Shown: positions 34,940-45,525, counted from the first letter of the stretch. The stretch is DNA of 64,000 nt from Moritella dasanensis ArB 0140 (GCF_000276805.1 NZ_AKXQ01000008.1:1-64000), one strand, 5' to 3'. A program made the numbers and translations. Notes: generated by a model not told the origin, from the letters alone.

Positions 34940-37390
34940 ATGATATCGGTGTTATCGAAGTTAAAATGGGTTGTTTTATTTCTGCTACTGCCTATGGCGA
35001 GTATTGCCGCTAATTCAAATGGATTTGTGCTTCAATTAAAGGGCCCTGAAGTGCATACGCCTTCTTCACCAAGTCGCTACGGCCCAGTTGTTAAAGCCGA
35101 TACATTATGGTCTGTTGCAACCGCGACAAGACCCAATGATAGCTTAAGTTTGTATAAAACGATGGCCGCAATTTTAGCACTTAACCCGCATGCATTTTTA
35201 AACGGTGACATCAACAAAATGATTGATGGTAGCTTTCTTAAGATCCCAAGTGCAGCTGAAATACAAGCCACAGACGGTTCAAGGCTAAAGAGTTTACTCA
35301 CCAATAAATCTAACACCAAAGCCGCGTCGACAAGTAAGCCAGCAACGTCAAAGCCGAAGGGTATTGCTAAAAACAAACAAACCCAAGATAAATTTGCTTT
35401 ATTACAAGGTGAGTTAACAGAAAGTAATGAACACCTTCTACTCTCCAGCGAAACTAATCGTCGTCTAAAATTACAGCTAGAAAGCATCCGTATGGAACTG
35501 GCTGAATTGAAAGAACAAATGGCAATTGATAATCAATTGAAAACAGAGCTGAAAGCTTTGATTGAGCAACAAAATGCACAGATTAGCGAACAGAAAGCAA
35601 CGATTGAAGAAGCAAAAGAACAAGCGATTCTAGAAGCTGAGTCTCATAACAACTGGTGGTTAATCGGTGGTGTTTCGGGGCTGTTTTCGCTGTTATCTAT
35701 TATTTGGTTAGGTTTATGGTTAAAAAACAGAAATGACCAAAAAAATAACATTGAAGACAACGTTATGTTCGAAACTGATAATAGCGTCGATGAACTTAGC
35801 GATTACCTCAGTACGGAGAGCTTTGCTGGGGCAACAGGCAATCCTGAAGATGCTCAATCTTCGATGGAGCAGTCTAATGAAATTAACTCATTTTCAGCAC
35901 CTGATTTAGACGAACCAAATTTTAACTTACAAATGGAAGCGGAACTCGCTGATGTTGTAAGTCATGCACCAACCGCTGTCGTCACCCAATCCTCGACCCC
36001 AATCATGCCTGAAGTGATTGAGCAAGCAGTTGTGATGCCTGAGTTAAATTTGGACGATAACGACTTTAGCGATATCGACTTAACGTTAGATGATGAAAGT
36101 ACCAGTTTTGAAAATGACAGCGTGGCACCAGATTTAAGTTGGCGTGATGAGCTTGATGAACCAAGCTTGATACCCGACCAACCGGCGCATAACGGCAATA
36201 CGTTAGATGAAGACTTAGCCGAAGTTGACGATTTGTTAGAGCAATTTAAGTTAGGTAATTCACAACCCCCTGATTTTGATGTTAACGCACTTGACGATGC
36301 AGACGTAACAGCAACGAATGACCCTGAAACGGCTCCAGAACCTGTGGTTAATGATGAATTTGTGAACATGGATGATATTGACAGTATCCTCGCTGAAGCT
36401 GATTCTGCGGCAAATAATCAATCACAAAATCCTGCTCCGGATGAATTTGTGAATATGGACGATATCGACAGCATTCTTGCTGAAGCTGAATTAGAAGCAA
36501 TTGCGCAAGCTGATAACGTGCCAAATACTCAGCCTCAGACGCCAGTGCAGAATGAAGTTGTTGATATGGATGATATCGATAATCTTTTAGCTGAAGCCGG
36601 GTTGGATGCGATTGCGCAATCTGAAGCTGAGAATGCTACGCCTAATTTAGATAACCAACAAACAGTCGATATGGATGATATTGACAGTTTATTGGCTGCA
36701 GCGGGTGCTGATAATAATGTACCGGCAGCAACAGTGACTGCGCCATCGAGCCTGGATAACTTTGATGTTGATGTTGATGTTGATGTCGACGATATTGATA
36801 GTATTTTAGCCAGTGCAGGACTGGATACACCTGTAAAGGATATCGGTGAAGATAGCAGCATCGATAATGACGAATTGCCACAAGCGCATGGACAGACTGT
36901 CGATGAAATGCTGGCTGAGCTTGATGGGGCTGCTAATGCGACCCCTGAAGCAGCAAAGCAGTCAAACAAGGATGATGATGCACCGTTAGATGATATTGAA
37001 GCGATGCTAGCAGAGTACAGCCCTAATGCATTTAGCGAAGCACCTAGTGAGCAGGCACCCATTGATGTTGAAGCTGCAAAAGCCGAAGAGTTTATTGATA
37101 TCGATAAATTGTTGAATGACGCGTCTCAACAACCCGCAGCGATTGAAGATGAACCGTATGATCAAGTTACATTAGACGTCGGTCTTGATGAGTACAGTAA
37201 TTCATTGTTTGATAGCGATATCGTGGATGTTGATGACGAGAGTAACCGTTTAGGTGCGCAATTAGACCTTGCACGTGCTTATCTTGAAATTGAAGATAAG
37301 GACGGTGCTAAATCTATTTTAGAGCCATTAGCAGGGGTTGGTGACGCTGCTACGCAAGCTGAAGTGAGCAAGCTTTTGAGTCGACTGTAA
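34940..37390 (+). CDS. FimV/HubP-family polar landmark protein
   Basis: An 816-residue protein with FimV architecture. There is a signal peptide (about 1-24) and a periplasmic LysM-like domain beginning YGPVVKADTLWSVA (about 47-110). A basic linker, a coiled coil (about 150-235) and one membrane helix (about 239-258) come next. A very acidic cytoplasmic region follows with about eight degenerate repeats of the form (V/D)MDDIDSLLAEA between nt 36,350 and 37,130. The C-terminal FimV domain, NRLGAQLDLARAYLEI, occupies about 770-816. FimV/HubP organises poles, type IV pili, flagella and chromosome origins in Pseudomonas, Vibrio and Shewanella. The position between asd and truA is the usual one. 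Confidence 0.93.
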   Translation: MISVLSKLKWVVLFLLLPMASIAANSNGFVLQLKGPEVHTPSSPSRYGPVVKADTLWSVATATRPNDSLSLYKTMAAILALNPHAFLNGDINKMIDGSFLKIPSAAEIQATDGSRLKSLLTNKSNTKAASTSKPATSKPKGIAKNKQTQDKFALLQGELTESNEHLLLSSETNRRLKLQLESIRMELAELKEQMAIDNQLKTELKALIEQQNAQISEQKATIEEAKEQAILEAESHNNWWLIGGVSGLFSLLSIIWLGLWLKNRNDQKNNIEDNVMFETDNSVDELSDYLSTESFAGATGNPEDAQSSMEQSNEINSFSAPDLDEPNFNLQMEAELADVVSHAPTAVVTQSSTPIMPEVIEQAVVMPELNLDDNDFSDIDLTLDDESTSFENDSVAPDLSWRDELDEPSLIPDQPAHNGNTLDEDLAEVDDLLEQFKLGNSQPPDFDVNALDDADVTATNDPETAPEPVVNDEFVNMDDIDSILAEADSAANNQSQNPAPDEFVNMDDIDSILAEAELEAIAQADNVPNTQPQTPVQNEVVDMDDIDNLLAEAGLDAIAQSEAENATPNLDNQQTVDMDDIDSLLAAAGADNNVPAATVTAPSSLDNFDVDVDVDVDDIDSILASAGLDTPVKDIGEDSSIDNDELPQAHGQTVDEMLAELDGAANATPEAAKQSNKDDDAPLDDIEAMLAEYSPNAFSEAPSEQAPIDVEAAKAEEFIDIDKLLNDASQQPAAIEDEPYDQVTLDVGLDEYSNSLFDSDIVDVDDESNRLGAQLDLARAYLEIEDKDGAKSILEPLAGVGDAATQAEVSKLLSRL
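36352..37130 (+). repeat. Acidic DDIDxLLAEA repeat array within FimV/HubP
   Basis: Protein-level repeats begin near nt 36352, 36439, 36550, 36663, 36770, 36896, 36982 and 37088, spaced 80-125 bases. The first five are most alike (MDDIDSILAEA type). A run of Asp-Val dipeptides at about 36764-36793 joins the fifth. Confidence 0.8.
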
Positions 37391-37507
37391 TTATTTTATA
37401 ACGCCGAGTAATGTAAAGTAGTACTGAGATTATTGAACCTTAGCTACTTTCAAGTTTTACCTTGAAGCGTTATAATCGGTAAATACAAGTATTGTGTTAT
37501 ATAGCGT

Positions 37508-37545
37508 AAAGCGGTGGCGAAAGTCACCGCTTTTTGTTTTTAAAA
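37508..37545 (+). terminator. Rho-independent terminator after fimV
   Basis: AAAGCGGTG/CACCGCTTT stem followed by TTGTTTTT, 118 bases after the fimV stop and 30 bases before truA. Confidence 0.88.
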
Positions 37546-37574
37546 ATTAATGAAAGTATAAAATTGGAAGAAAA

Positions 37575-38366
37575 ATGCGAATTGCACTCGGTATAGAATA
37601 TGACGGTAGTAAATATTATGGCTGGCAGCGTCAAAAAGACGTGATTAGTGTACAACAAAAGCTGGAAGAGGCTTTATCTCGTGTTGCCAATCATACTGTG
37701 ATCGTACATTGTGCGGGACGTACTGATTCTGGTGTTCATGGTACCGGTCAAATTGTGCATTTCGATACAGACGCGGTACGCCAAGACGTTGCTTGGACAT
37801 TGGGTGTTAATGCTAATTTGCCGGATGATATTGCGGTGCGTTGGGCACAGGAAGTGGATGAAGAGTTCCATGCCCGTTTTAGCGCAACAGCGAGACGTTA
37901 TCGTTATATTATCTTTAATAGTCAATTACGCCCGGCTATTTTGAGCTCTGGTGTAAGCCATTACTATGGTGACATTAATGTTGATTTGATGCATGAAGCT
38001 GCACAGCAACTTATTGGCGAGCATGATTTTACCACTTTCCGTGCGAAACATTGCCAGGCCAAAAGCCCGATTAAAACCATGCATCACATTAAAGTGATAC
38101 GTCAAAATGCGTATATTATTATTGATGTGAAAGCCAACGCATTTTTACATCATATGGTCAGAAATCTCGCTGGTTCATTAATGGAAGTGGGTAAAGGTAA
38201 TAAACCAGTATCTTGGATTGCTGAGTTATTAGCCGGAAAAGACCGTTCAGTTGCCGCAGCAACAAGTAAAGCCGCAGGTTTGTACATGGTCGAAGTTGAC
38301 TACCCAAGTCAGTTTAACCTACCTCGACCTGCAGTAGGCCCGTTGTTTTTACCTGAACAGTTTTAA
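37575..38366 (+). CDS. truA: tRNA pseudouridine(38-40) synthase TruA
   Basis: A 263-residue pseudouridine synthase that modifies positions 38-40 of tRNA anticodon stems. The catalytic Asp is residue 51 in [18 protein letters not shown], and the ARRYRYII and [13 protein letters not shown] motifs are present. The length matches E. coli TruA (270). It follows fimV as in other gammaproteobacteria and is followed by a 345-bp gap before accD. Confidence 0.97.
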   Translation: MRIALGIEYDGSKYYGWQRQKDVISVQQKLEEALSRVANHTVIVHCAGRTDSGVHGTGQIVHFDTDAVRQDVAWTLGVNANLPDDIAVRWAQEVDEEFHARFSATARRYRYIIFNSQLRPAILSSGVSHYYGDINVDLMHEAAQQLIGEHDFTTFRAKHCQAKSPIKTMHHIKVIRQNAYIIIDVKANAFLHHMVRNLAGSLMEVGKGNKPVSWIAELLAGKDRSVAAATSKAAGLYMVEVDYPSQFNLPRPAVGPLFLPEQF

Positions 38367-38711
38367 CTGATTGCTTTAATTGAAATAAAGCAGGTAATTT
38401 GGTGAACTTTTAAGTCATATCAGCATCCAAAATAAAGCGTTATACCTGTCTGATATTTATTTCGCTTTATGACTTTTTATTAAATTTGGATGGAAAGTCA
38501 CAAGGGTATGACCAGTTTTATATAAACTTATTGTAAAATCTGTGATTTAATTGTGCTACACGAGTAATGTGGAGTATTGTTAAGTTTGGTAATCATCGAC
38601 TTAACGCATTAATTTCTGTTTATTGCATCGGGATGCTAATTTCCGCTCCAATTAACAACGCATTTAACTCCATATACTTCAATTAATTAGAATAAATTAT
38701 AAGTAGGGTTC
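38367..38711. other. Intergenic region between truA and accD
   Basis: About 345 AT-rich bases with no ORF. A nested inverted repeat (AAGTCAT at 38412-38418 with ATGACTT at 38469-38475; ATAAAGCG near 38432 with CGCTTTAT at 38463-38470) followed by TTTTTATT may end truA transcription. The accD promoter should lie to its right; I cannot name the elements. Confidence 0.5.
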
Positions 38712-39668
38712 ATGAGCTGGATTGAAAAAATATTACCAAAAAGCAAGAGCGCAACGGCACGTCGTAACATCCCTGAAGGTGTTTGGACTAAATGTGGTTC
38801 TTGTGACCAGGTGTTATATCATGCAGAACTCGAGCGCAATTTAGGCGTTTGTCCTAAGTGTGATCACCATATGCGCGTGAATGCACGTGAACGCCTGAAT
38901 AAATTACTTGATAAAGATGGCCGTATTGAAATCGGTGCTGAATTTGAACCAAGTGATAAATTAAAATTCCGTGATACCAAAAAATATAAAGACCGTTTAT
39001 CTAGTGCACAAAAAGCAACCAACGAAAAAGATGCTTTGGTTGTCGAAAAAGGCACAATTAAAGGTATCCCAGTTGCTGTATGTGCATTTGAATTCTCATT
39101 TATGGGCGGTTCAATGGCAACAGTTGTTGGTGCACGTTTTGTTGCGGCAATTAATGTATGCATGGCAGAAAACCGTGCGTTGATTTGCTTTTCAGCAAGT
39201 GGCGGGGCACGTATGCAGGAAGCGTTGTTCTCGCTAATGCAAATGGCAAAGACAAGTGCTGCACTGGCTAAATTGTCAAAGAAAGGCTTACCTTATATCT
39301 CGGTAATGACTGATCCAACAATGGGTGGTGTATCTGCGAGTCTTGCTATGTTAGGTGATCTTAACTTAGCAGAGCCTAAAGCACTTATCGGTTTTGCTGG
39401 TCCACGTGTTATTGAACAAACGGTACGTGAAAAATTACCTGAAGGTTTTCAACGTAGTGAGTTCTTGTTAGAAAAAGGCGCGATTGATATGATTGTTGAT
39501 CGCCGTGAAATGCGTGATAAACTTGCAGGCTTATTAGCGAAGATGATGAACTTGGAAACGTCGGATAACATCGCGACTGCAGTAGCAAGTACAGAAGCGA
39601 CACCTGTCGTTGTACCCGCCGCTGATGACGTTAAGACGCCAAGTGACGCTACCGATAATCACGCGTAA
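38712..39668 (+). CDS. accD: Acetyl-CoA carboxylase carboxyltransferase subunit beta
   Basis: A 318-residue subunit that, with AccA, moves the carboxyl group from biotin to acetyl-CoA to form malonyl-CoA. The N-terminal four-cysteine zinc ribbon is complete (Cys28, 31, 47, 50). The crotonase-fold segments [19 protein letters not shown] and [16 protein letters not shown] bind CoA. The last 35 residues are a low-complexity Ala/Thr/Val/Asp tail. It is followed by folC at 23 bp, as in E. coli. Confidence 0.97.
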   Translation: MSWIEKILPKSKSATARRNIPEGVWTKCGSCDQVLYHAELERNLGVCPKCDHHMRVNARERLNKLLDKDGRIEIGAEFEPSDKLKFRDTKKYKDRLSSAQKATNEKDALVVEKGTIKGIPVAVCAFEFSFMGGSMATVVGARFVAAINVCMAENRALICFSASGGARMQEALFSLMQMAKTSAALAKLSKKGLPYISVMTDPTMGGVSASLAMLGDLNLAEPKALIGFAGPRVIEQTVREKLPEGFQRSEFLLEKGAIDMIVDRREMRDKLAGLLAKMMNLETSDNIATAVASTEATPVVVPAADDVKTPSDATDNHA

Positions 39669-39691
39669 ACACTGACGAGTAACCATTACCG

Positions 39692-41047
39692 ATGTTGAAC
39701 AGTATTAATAAAAGCCAGTCTCTTGCAGACTGGCTTTGCTATTTAGAAAGTATTCATCCCGTTAATATAGAAATGGGGTTAGGCCGAGTAGGGCGCGTTG
39801 CTGCTGATTTAGCATTAACGACATTTGATGCCAAAGTGATTACGGTTGCGGGCACCAATGGTAAAGGATCTACTTGCGCATTCTTAGAGCGTATTTTACT
39901 GGATGCAGGCTTCAATGTCGGTGTGACCAGTTCTCCACATATACAAGATTACCGCGAACGTGTTCGCGTAAACGGTAATATGCTAACCGCACAAGCGCAC
40001 GCAGACTCATTTGCTTTTATTGAAGCAGGGCGTGGCGATACCACATTAACGTATTTTGAGTTTACGACATTATCGGCTTTGAAGTTATTTCAAGATGCCG
40101 CATTGGATGTGGTGATCCTTGAAGTGGGTTTAGGTGGTCGTTTAGATGCATCAAATATTGTGTCTGCCGATGTCGCAGTCGTGACGACCATTGATATTGA
40201 TCATGCTGATTGGTTAGGCACGGATAAAGCGGTTATTGCCCGCGAAAAATCGGGTATCTTCCGTGCAGGTAAAAAAGCTATCTGTGGGGTGATTAATCCG
40301 CCATCAACCATTGCAGCGTATGCTGACGAAATTGGTGCGGATTTGATGGCTGTTAATCGTGATTACCATTATCGACAAGCGGGGAACAGCTGGGATTGGC
40401 AACTCGGTTCTGATGCAAAACGAGGGACTGATACTCAGCTCGCTACAGATGCAAAACCACAAGTATTGTCATTGACTGATTTAGCCATTCCACAATTACC
40501 ATTACAAAATGCCGCGACGGCGATTGCCGCAGTACAAGCATTGGGACTAACCGTCCCTGAACATGCCATTCGCAGTGGTGTTGCTAACGCAAGATTACCT
40601 GGACGTATGCAGCATCTAGGCACGGCACCTCAGCAATATTTAGATGTCGCCCATAACCCTGAATCAGCACGTTACTTGGCTACCCAACTTAGCCGCTTAA
40701 AACAACAAGCCGGATCGCCAGTTAAGGTCATCGCCGTTGTTGGCATGCTGAAAGATAAAGATATTGCCGCCAGCTTAGCGGCGTTGACCGATGTGGTTGA
40801 TTGCTGGCACCTTGCACCACTGCAAGGTGAACGTGCCGCGCCATGCCAGCAGATCGAACAGGGATTAGCGGATGCAATGCAGCAGACTGGTAAAAGCCAT
40901 GATAGCCTTAGGCAGCAGCCTATGAGTCATGATACAATAGCGCAAGCTTGGCAATCGGCAAATCAACATGCTGATTACAATGACATTATTATTGGTTTCG
41001 GCTCATTTTTCACGGTAGCGGAAATTACCCAACATATAAGTGGTTAA
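39692..41047 (+). CDS. folC: Bifunctional folylpolyglutamate/dihydrofolate synthase
   Basis: A 451-residue Mur-ligase-family enzyme that adds glycine-free dihydropteroate to glutamate and extends folate polyglutamate tails. The P-loop AGTNGKGST is at about 53-61, the ATP/Mg region at ILEVGLGGRLDASN, and IDHADWLG follows. In the C-terminal domain LDVAHNPESARYLA is typical. An insertion near residues 235-255 (Gly/Asp/Ala/Thr-rich) looks variable. It lies between accD and dedD, 6 bases from the latter. Confidence 0.96.
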   Translation: MLNSINKSQSLADWLCYLESIHPVNIEMGLGRVGRVAADLALTTFDAKVITVAGTNGKGSTCAFLERILLDAGFNVGVTSSPHIQDYRERVRVNGNMLTAQAHADSFAFIEAGRGDTTLTYFEFTTLSALKLFQDAALDVVILEVGLGGRLDASNIVSADVAVVTTIDIDHADWLGTDKAVIAREKSGIFRAGKKAICGVINPPSTIAAYADEIGADLMAVNRDYHYRQAGNSWDWQLGSDAKRGTDTQLATDAKPQVLSLTDLAIPQLPLQNAATAIAAVQALGLTVPEHAIRSGVANARLPGRMQHLGTAPQQYLDVAHNPESARYLATQLSRLKQQAGSPVKVIAVVGMLKDKDIAASLAALTDVVDCWHLAPLQGERAAPCQQIEQGLADAMQQTGKSHDSLRQQPMSHDTIAQAWQSANQHADYNDIIIGFGSFFTVAEITQHISG

Positions 41048-41053
41048 ATAAAC

Positions 41054-41665
41054 GTGGCATCGACATTTCAACATCGCTTAGTCGGCACTATCATTTTAGT
41101 GGCGATTGGTATTATCTTTTTACCTGACTTACTCGATGGTCAGAAGATAACGTATCGTGAGAATACCGCGAGTATTCCTTTGCGCCCTGCGCTTGTTGAA
41201 CTGGCTGATCCCGTTAACTTTGATTCATTAGAGCGTGATTCATTCGATAATGACGTCGCCGATACTGAATTACTGATTGAACCGGCACCAACTGTCAATT
41301 TAACTTCAGTAGATAAAACGACAAAAACGCTTTCAACATCAAAGTCTATTACTAAAGCGCCAAAGCTGGTGCCATTAGTTAAACCTGTTGAGACTGTAAA
41401 AGCGATACCAGCAGTCGGCAACAGTTGGAATGTTCGCTTAGGGACATTCAAGAATTCAGCCGCAGTCGATGATCTGGTCAAAAAAATCAGAAAGGCCGGT
41501 TTTGATGCCTATCGACTCCCGCGCTATCAACAAGCAGGGCAGTTAAACAGGTTATATGTCGGCCCCAATACCGATAAAAATGAACTAAAACGTTTATTGC
41601 CTAAACTACAAAAGATCACTGGTTTGAAAGGCGTCATTGAAAAATTTGACCCTCGAGACAAGTAA
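41054..41665 (+). CDS. dedD: SPOR-domain cell-division protein DedD
   Basis: A 203-residue protein starting at GTG, beginning ASTFQHRLVGTIILVAIG, nearly the classic DedD N-terminus. It has one membrane helix (about 9-25), a long Ser/Thr/Lys/Pro-rich periplasmic linker and a C-terminal SPOR domain (about 123-200) that binds denuded septal peptidoglycan. It assists septal constriction. It starts 6 bases after folC, so translation is probably coupled. A terminator follows, so cvpA starts a new unit. Confidence 0.95.
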   Translation: MASTFQHRLVGTIILVAIGIIFLPDLLDGQKITYRENTASIPLRPALVELADPVNFDSLERDSFDNDVADTELLIEPAPTVNLTSVDKTTKTLSTSKSITKAPKLVPLVKPVETVKAIPAVGNSWNVRLGTFKNSAAVDDLVKKIRKAGFDAYRLPRYQQAGQLNRLYVGPNTDKNELKRLLPKLQKITGLKGVIEKFDPRDK

Positions 41666-41668
41666 TTA

Positions 41669-41700
41669 AAAAGCCGACATTTATGTCGGCTTTTTTTGTT
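41669..41700 (+). terminator. Rho-independent terminator after dedD
   Basis: AAAGCCGACAT/ATGTCGGCTTT stem with a four-base-type loop and eight T residues directly after. Confidence 0.95.
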
Positions 41701-41768
41701 TATAACTATTATCAATCTGGTATTTTAGTTGTTACAATAGCGCGAATTTAACATGAGTAGAACAAAAC

Positions 41769-42278
41769 ATGGCATGGATTGATTACCTGATTATGGGGAT
41801 AGTTGGTTTATCTTCAGTAATAAGTTTAGTACGTGGTTTTGTCAAGGAAGCGTTCTCTCTTTGCACTTGGTTCTCTGCTTTCTTTATATCTCGTTTTTAT
41901 TATCAAGATATCGCTGCTTACTTAGAAAATTTTGATGCCTTTAGTGCTGCATTCAGCGAACAGTTAGTTAAAAATGGCGTGGCGATAGCGTTATTATTTA
42001 TTTCGACCCTTATATTAGGGGCTTTGCTAAATTACATACTCGGTCAGCTCGTGGATAAAACGGGCTTATCAGGTACGGATAGATTACTCGGTGTATGCTT
42101 TGGTATTGCCCGAGGAGTATTAGTGGTGTGCGTATTACTGTTATTCTTGCAGTTATTCACCAGCTTTCCGGAAACGGTTTGGTGGCAGGGCTCGCCACTA
42201 ATAGCTGAGTTGAAACCACTCATCAAATGGTTTTTTGAACATCAAGCTTCTGCATGGGACAACATGCAGGGTTTATGA
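41769..42278 (+). CDS. cvpA: CvpA-family inner-membrane protein
   Basis: A 169-residue membrane protein with four hydrophobic segments. It starts MAWIDYLIMGIVGLSSVISLVRGFVKEAFSL (the last part outside the quoted core is hydrophobic), the CvpA hallmark. The family was named from colicin V production; its physiological role remains uncertain, with reports of involvement in bile or envelope stress tolerance. It precedes purF by 58 bp as in most gammaproteobacteria. No PurR-type operator was recognised upstream. Confidence 0.95.
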   Translation: MAWIDYLIMGIVGLSSVISLVRGFVKEAFSLCTWFSAFFISRFYYQDIAAYLENFDAFSAAFSEQLVKNGVAIALLFISTLILGALLNYILGQLVDKTGLSGTDRLLGVCFGIARGVLVVCVLLLFLQLFTSFPETVWWQGSPLIAELKPLIKWFFEHQASAWDNMQGL

Positions 42279-42336
42279 CAAGCGAAACGTTATAAATAGC
42301 ATTTTATCGAAAGCACAGTAAACGAGGATTTAGGTT

Positions 42337-43851
42337 ATGTGTGGAATTGTTGGCATTGTTTCTACAACCCCTGTTAATCAGTCGATCTATGACGCATTAA
42401 CAGTATTACAGCATCGTGGACAGGATGCTGCAGGGATTGTAACCTTAAGTGATGGAAACTTTAGGCAGCGTAAAGCAAATGGTTTAGTGAGCGATGTATT
42501 CGAAGCTAAACATATGCAACGTTTGAAAGGTAATATTGGTATCGGTCACGTTCGATACCCGACAGCAGGAAGCTCGAGCGCCGCTGAGGCTCAACCTTTC
42601 TATGTTAACTCTCCGTTCGGTATTTCCCTTGCTCATAACGGAAATCTAACCAACGCCGCGCAATTAAAAGAAGATCAATTTCATAAAGCCCGTCGTCACA
42701 TTAATACCACGTCTGATTCAGAAGTATTACTTAATGTTATGGCGCATGAATTAGATAAATGCCCAAGTTTACATTTAACTGCAGAGGATATTTTCACTGC
42801 TGTTAAAGCTGTACACAAGCAAGCACTTGGTGCTTATGCTGTTGTGTCTTTGATTATCAATCATGGTCTTGTTGCTTTTCGTGATCCTAACGGTATTCGT
42901 CCGTTAGTATTAGGTATGCGTACTGAAGGCGAGCAAAAAGAATATATGGTTGCTTCGGAATCTGTTGCACTTGATGCAGTTGGTTTTAAATTTGTTCGTG
43001 ATATTGAACCCGGTGAAGCGGTTTATATTACTGACGAAGGCGAGCTATTTAGCGCACTTTGTGCTGAGAATGCACAACACAGTCCATGTATCTTTGAGTT
43101 CGTTTATTTTGCACGTCCAGATTCTACAATAGACAAGGTATCGGTTTACGAATCACGCCTTGCTATGGGTGAGAAACTCGGCCAGAAAATTAAGCGCGAG
43201 TGGGCAGATATTGAAATTGATGTTGTGATCCCGATTCCTGAAACATCATGCGATAGTGCGTTAGAAATTGCCAAAGTACTGGAATTACCATACCGCCAAG
43301 GTTTTGTTAAAAACCGTTATATTGGCCGTACGTTTATTATGCCAGGACAAACGTTACGTAGAAAGTCTGTACGTCGTAAATTAAACGCAATTTCATCAGA
43401 ATTTGTGGGTAAGAACGTGTTGTTAGTTGATGATTCAATTGTACGTGGTACCACGTCTGAACAGATTATCGAAATGGCGCGTGAAGCAGGCGCTAAAAAT
43501 GTTTATTTAGCTTCAGCTGCACCAGAAGTACGCTATCCGAACGTTTACGGTATTGATATGCCGAGCACGGATGAGCTAATCGCACATGGTCGCAATGTCG
43601 AAGAGATTGCTACGATGATCGGTGCTGATGCACTTATCTTCCAGGACCTCGATGATTTAATCGCTGCGGTGTCAAAATGTAACCCTGAAATTAAGCGATT
43701 TGAAGCCTCTGTGTTTAGCGGTGAATACGTAACGGGTGATATTGATGCTGCTTATTTACAGCGTCTTAACGATGTTCGTAGCGATGGTGCTAAAACCGTC
43801 AAAGAAAAAGAAGAAATTGCTAATTTAGAAATTCATAACGAAGGCGAGTAA
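42337..43851 (+). CDS. purF: Amidophosphoribosyltransferase
   Basis: A 504-residue enzyme catalysing the first step of purine synthesis, PRPP plus glutamine to phosphoribosylamine. The N-terminal nucleophile is Cys2 (MCGIVGIV, no propeptide), with glutaminase motifs HRGQDAAG and GHVRYPTAG. The PRPP-binding loop [17 protein letters not shown] is at about 360-376. The length matches E. coli PurF (505). It forms a unit with cvpA and ends at a strong terminator. Confidence 0.98.
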   Translation: MCGIVGIVSTTPVNQSIYDALTVLQHRGQDAAGIVTLSDGNFRQRKANGLVSDVFEAKHMQRLKGNIGIGHVRYPTAGSSSAAEAQPFYVNSPFGISLAHNGNLTNAAQLKEDQFHKARRHINTTSDSEVLLNVMAHELDKCPSLHLTAEDIFTAVKAVHKQALGAYAVVSLIINHGLVAFRDPNGIRPLVLGMRTEGEQKEYMVASESVALDAVGFKFVRDIEPGEAVYITDEGELFSALCAENAQHSPCIFEFVYFARPDSTIDKVSVYESRLAMGEKLGQKIKREWADIEIDVVIPIPETSCDSALEIAKVLELPYRQGFVKNRYIGRTFIMPGQTLRRKSVRRKLNAISSEFVGKNVLLVDDSIVRGTTSEQIIEMAREAGAKNVYLASAAPEVRYPNVYGIDMPSTDELIAHGRNVEEIATMIGADALIFQDLDDLIAAVSKCNPEIKRFEASVFSGEYVTGDIDAAYLQRLNDVRSDGAKTVKEKEEIANLEIHNEGE

Positions 43852-43904
43852 GCTTAGTGTGAGTTGAATTATGTGATTTTTTGCTTTAATCATTAATAGA
43901 TCGT

Positions 43905-43930
43905 AAAAGGAGCGTCATGCTCCTTTTTTT
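43905..43930 (+). terminator. Rho-independent terminator after purF
   Basis: AAAAGGAGC/GCTCCTTTT stem with a five-base loop and a T-run. The A-run on the left also makes it usable for minus-strand lpxH. Confidence 0.92.
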
Positions 43931-43961
43931 ACCGCTGTAATTTATAAAACAGAGTTATTTT

Positions 43962-44702
43962 TTATTCAGCGTCTTTTAAAAAAGCACGTTGTTGCAAGTC
44001 ATATTGACCATTTTTCCAGATCAGTACACTGCCTTGCTCAAACCAATCACCTAATACAATGCGCTTGCCTATTTTATCGTTAGATAATGGCACATCGTGA
44101 ATATTTGGTTTGTGAGTATGACCATGAATTAAAATGTCACACTTATATTCTTGCATTTTATCAATCACTTCAGACTCTGTTACATCCATGATTGTCATGC
44201 TCTTTTGTTGGTTACCTTGTTTACTTTTACCACGTATTTTATCGGCGATGGCTTCGCGTACAAAAATGGGTAAACAAGTAAACAACGTCTGGCGCCAAGG
44301 GATATTAACCGCCGCACGAAATGCTTGGTATTTTTCATCAAGCGTACAGAAAGTATCGCCATGTGCAATGAGGACTTTTTGACCATCAAGTTCAATCGCG
44401 GTGTAATCACCAAGAATGGTAATGTCAGTGCGTTTAGCAAAGCGTTTGTTGACCAAAAAATCACGGTTACCTTTCACTAGAAAGCATTTAACGCCGCTTG
44501 CGGTTAAGGCTTTAAGCCCATCTTGAACGCTATCGTTAAGTGGGTTGCTAATATCATCACCTGACCAAAATTCAAATAGGTCGCCTAAAATATAGAGTGC
44601 GTCAGCTTCGCGTGCTTCGGTTGCAAGAAAGTGTAAAAATAACTGGGTAATTTGCGGACGACGTTCATCAAGGTGCAGATCTGAAATAAATAAAGTAGTC
44701 AT
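43962..44702 (-). CDS. lpxH: UDP-2,3-diacylglucosamine diphosphatase LpxH
   Basis: A 246-residue calcineurin-like phosphoesterase of lipid A synthesis, hydrolysing UDP-2,3-diacylglucosamine to lipid X and UMP. Metal ligands are visible: SDLHL (Asp8, His10), LGDLFEFW (Asp near 42), KGNRDFL (Asn near 80), AHGD and the C-terminal HGHTH. The length is close to E. coli LpxH (240). It lies downstream of ppiB on the minus strand, but a terminator between them implies partial or separate transcription. Confidence 0.96.
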   Translation of the reverse strand: MTTLFISDLHLDERRPQITQLFLHFLATEAREADALYILGDLFEFWSGDDISNPLNDSVQDGLKALTASGVKCFLVKGNRDFLVNKRFAKRTDITILGDYTAIELDGQKVLIAHGDTFCTLDEKYQAFRAAVNIPWRQTLFTCLPIFVREAIADKIRGKSKQGNQQKSMTIMDVTESEVIDKMQEYKCDILIHGHTHKPNIHDVPLSNDKIGKRIVLGDWFEQGSVLIWKNGQYDLQQRAFLKDAE

Positions 44703-44728
44703 GTGATAGTTTCATCCTTGTCGTGAAT

Positions 44729-44758
44729 AAAAAAATACACTACCGAAGCAGTGTATTT
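44729..44758 (-). terminator. Rho-independent terminator between ppiB and lpxH
   Basis: On the minus strand, AAATACACT/AGTGTATTT with a short GC-containing loop is followed by a T-run. It lies 24 bases after the ppiB stop and 27 bases before the lpxH start. Confidence 0.85.
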
Positions 44759-44781
44759 ATTGTCAGAAACTGAGTGAGCAA

Positions 44782-45279
44782 TTAAGCTTCTTCTACAGTT
44801 ACTTTAGTTACGATAATGTCTTCTAGTGGTACGTCGCCGTGGCCAAGCTTATTGCCTGTCGCTACTTTTTTCATTTTTTCAACGATGTCCATGCCTTCAA
44901 CAACTTCAGCAAATACACAATAACCCCAACCTTGTGACGTCTTGCTTGAGAAGTCTAGGAAGCTATTGTCTTTCACGTTGATGAAGAACTGTGAACTTGC
45001 TGAATGCGGATCAGAAGTACGTGCCATTGCTAATGTACCGACTTTATTCGACAGACCGTTGTCTGCTTCATTTTCGATACATGCATTTGAACTTTTCTCT
45101 TCCATACCAGGAAGCATGCCGCCGCCTTGAACCATGAAACCATCGATTACACGGTGAAAGATAGTACCTTCGTAGAAGCCGCTTTTTGCGTATTCTAGGA
45201 AGTTAGCTGCTGTTTTTGGTGCAGCTTCAAAGTTAAGTGCGATTTTGATATCACCGAAATCTGTATGTAGAGTTATCAT
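44782..45279 (-). CDS. ppiB: Cyclophilin-type peptidyl-prolyl isomerase B
   Basis: A 165-residue cytoplasmic cyclophilin without a signal peptide. Active-site segments [14 protein letters not shown] (about 41-54, including the catalytic Arg) and [15 protein letters not shown] are intact. It accelerates proline isomerisation in protein folding. The length matches E. coli PpiB (164). It is divergent from cysS across a region of about 245 bases to the preferred cysS start, the same pairing as in E. coli. Confidence 0.97.
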   Translation of the reverse strand: MITLHTDFGDIKIALNFEAAPKTAANFLEYAKSGFYEGTIFHRVIDGFMVQGGGMLPGMEEKSSNACIENEADNGLSNKVGTLAMARTSDPHSASSQFFINVKDNSFLDFSSKTSQGWGYCVFAEVVEGMDIVEKMKKVATGNKLGHGDVPLEDIIVTKVTVEEA

Positions 45280-45525
45280 TTTAATGATCCTTTGGTTAAT
45301 TAACTGCTAAATTCTATCCTAAAGCCCTGCGATCGAAAAGCCTTAACCTTCACAAGCAAGCCCAGCAGTTAAATTTATCCTGCCATTTGGCTGATTTATA
45401 CACTTTTTTAGTGGTTGAGCAAATTTTCGATGCTTTATGCTGCTGCAAAGCTAGTAATCATTAGTGCGAATGGTAAAATCAGTCAATTAATTGCATTTTA
45501 CTGTTTGCGCAAGGATCACTATTCG

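Noticed and set aside
41701-41768. PurR operator upstream of cvpA-purF
   Set aside because: No sequence close to the ACGCAAACGTTTGCGT palindrome is present.
45415-45525. N-terminal extension of CysS from TTG 45415
   Set aside because: The extra 37 residues do not belong to the family; ATG 45526 has a proper ribosome-binding site and gives the expected length.
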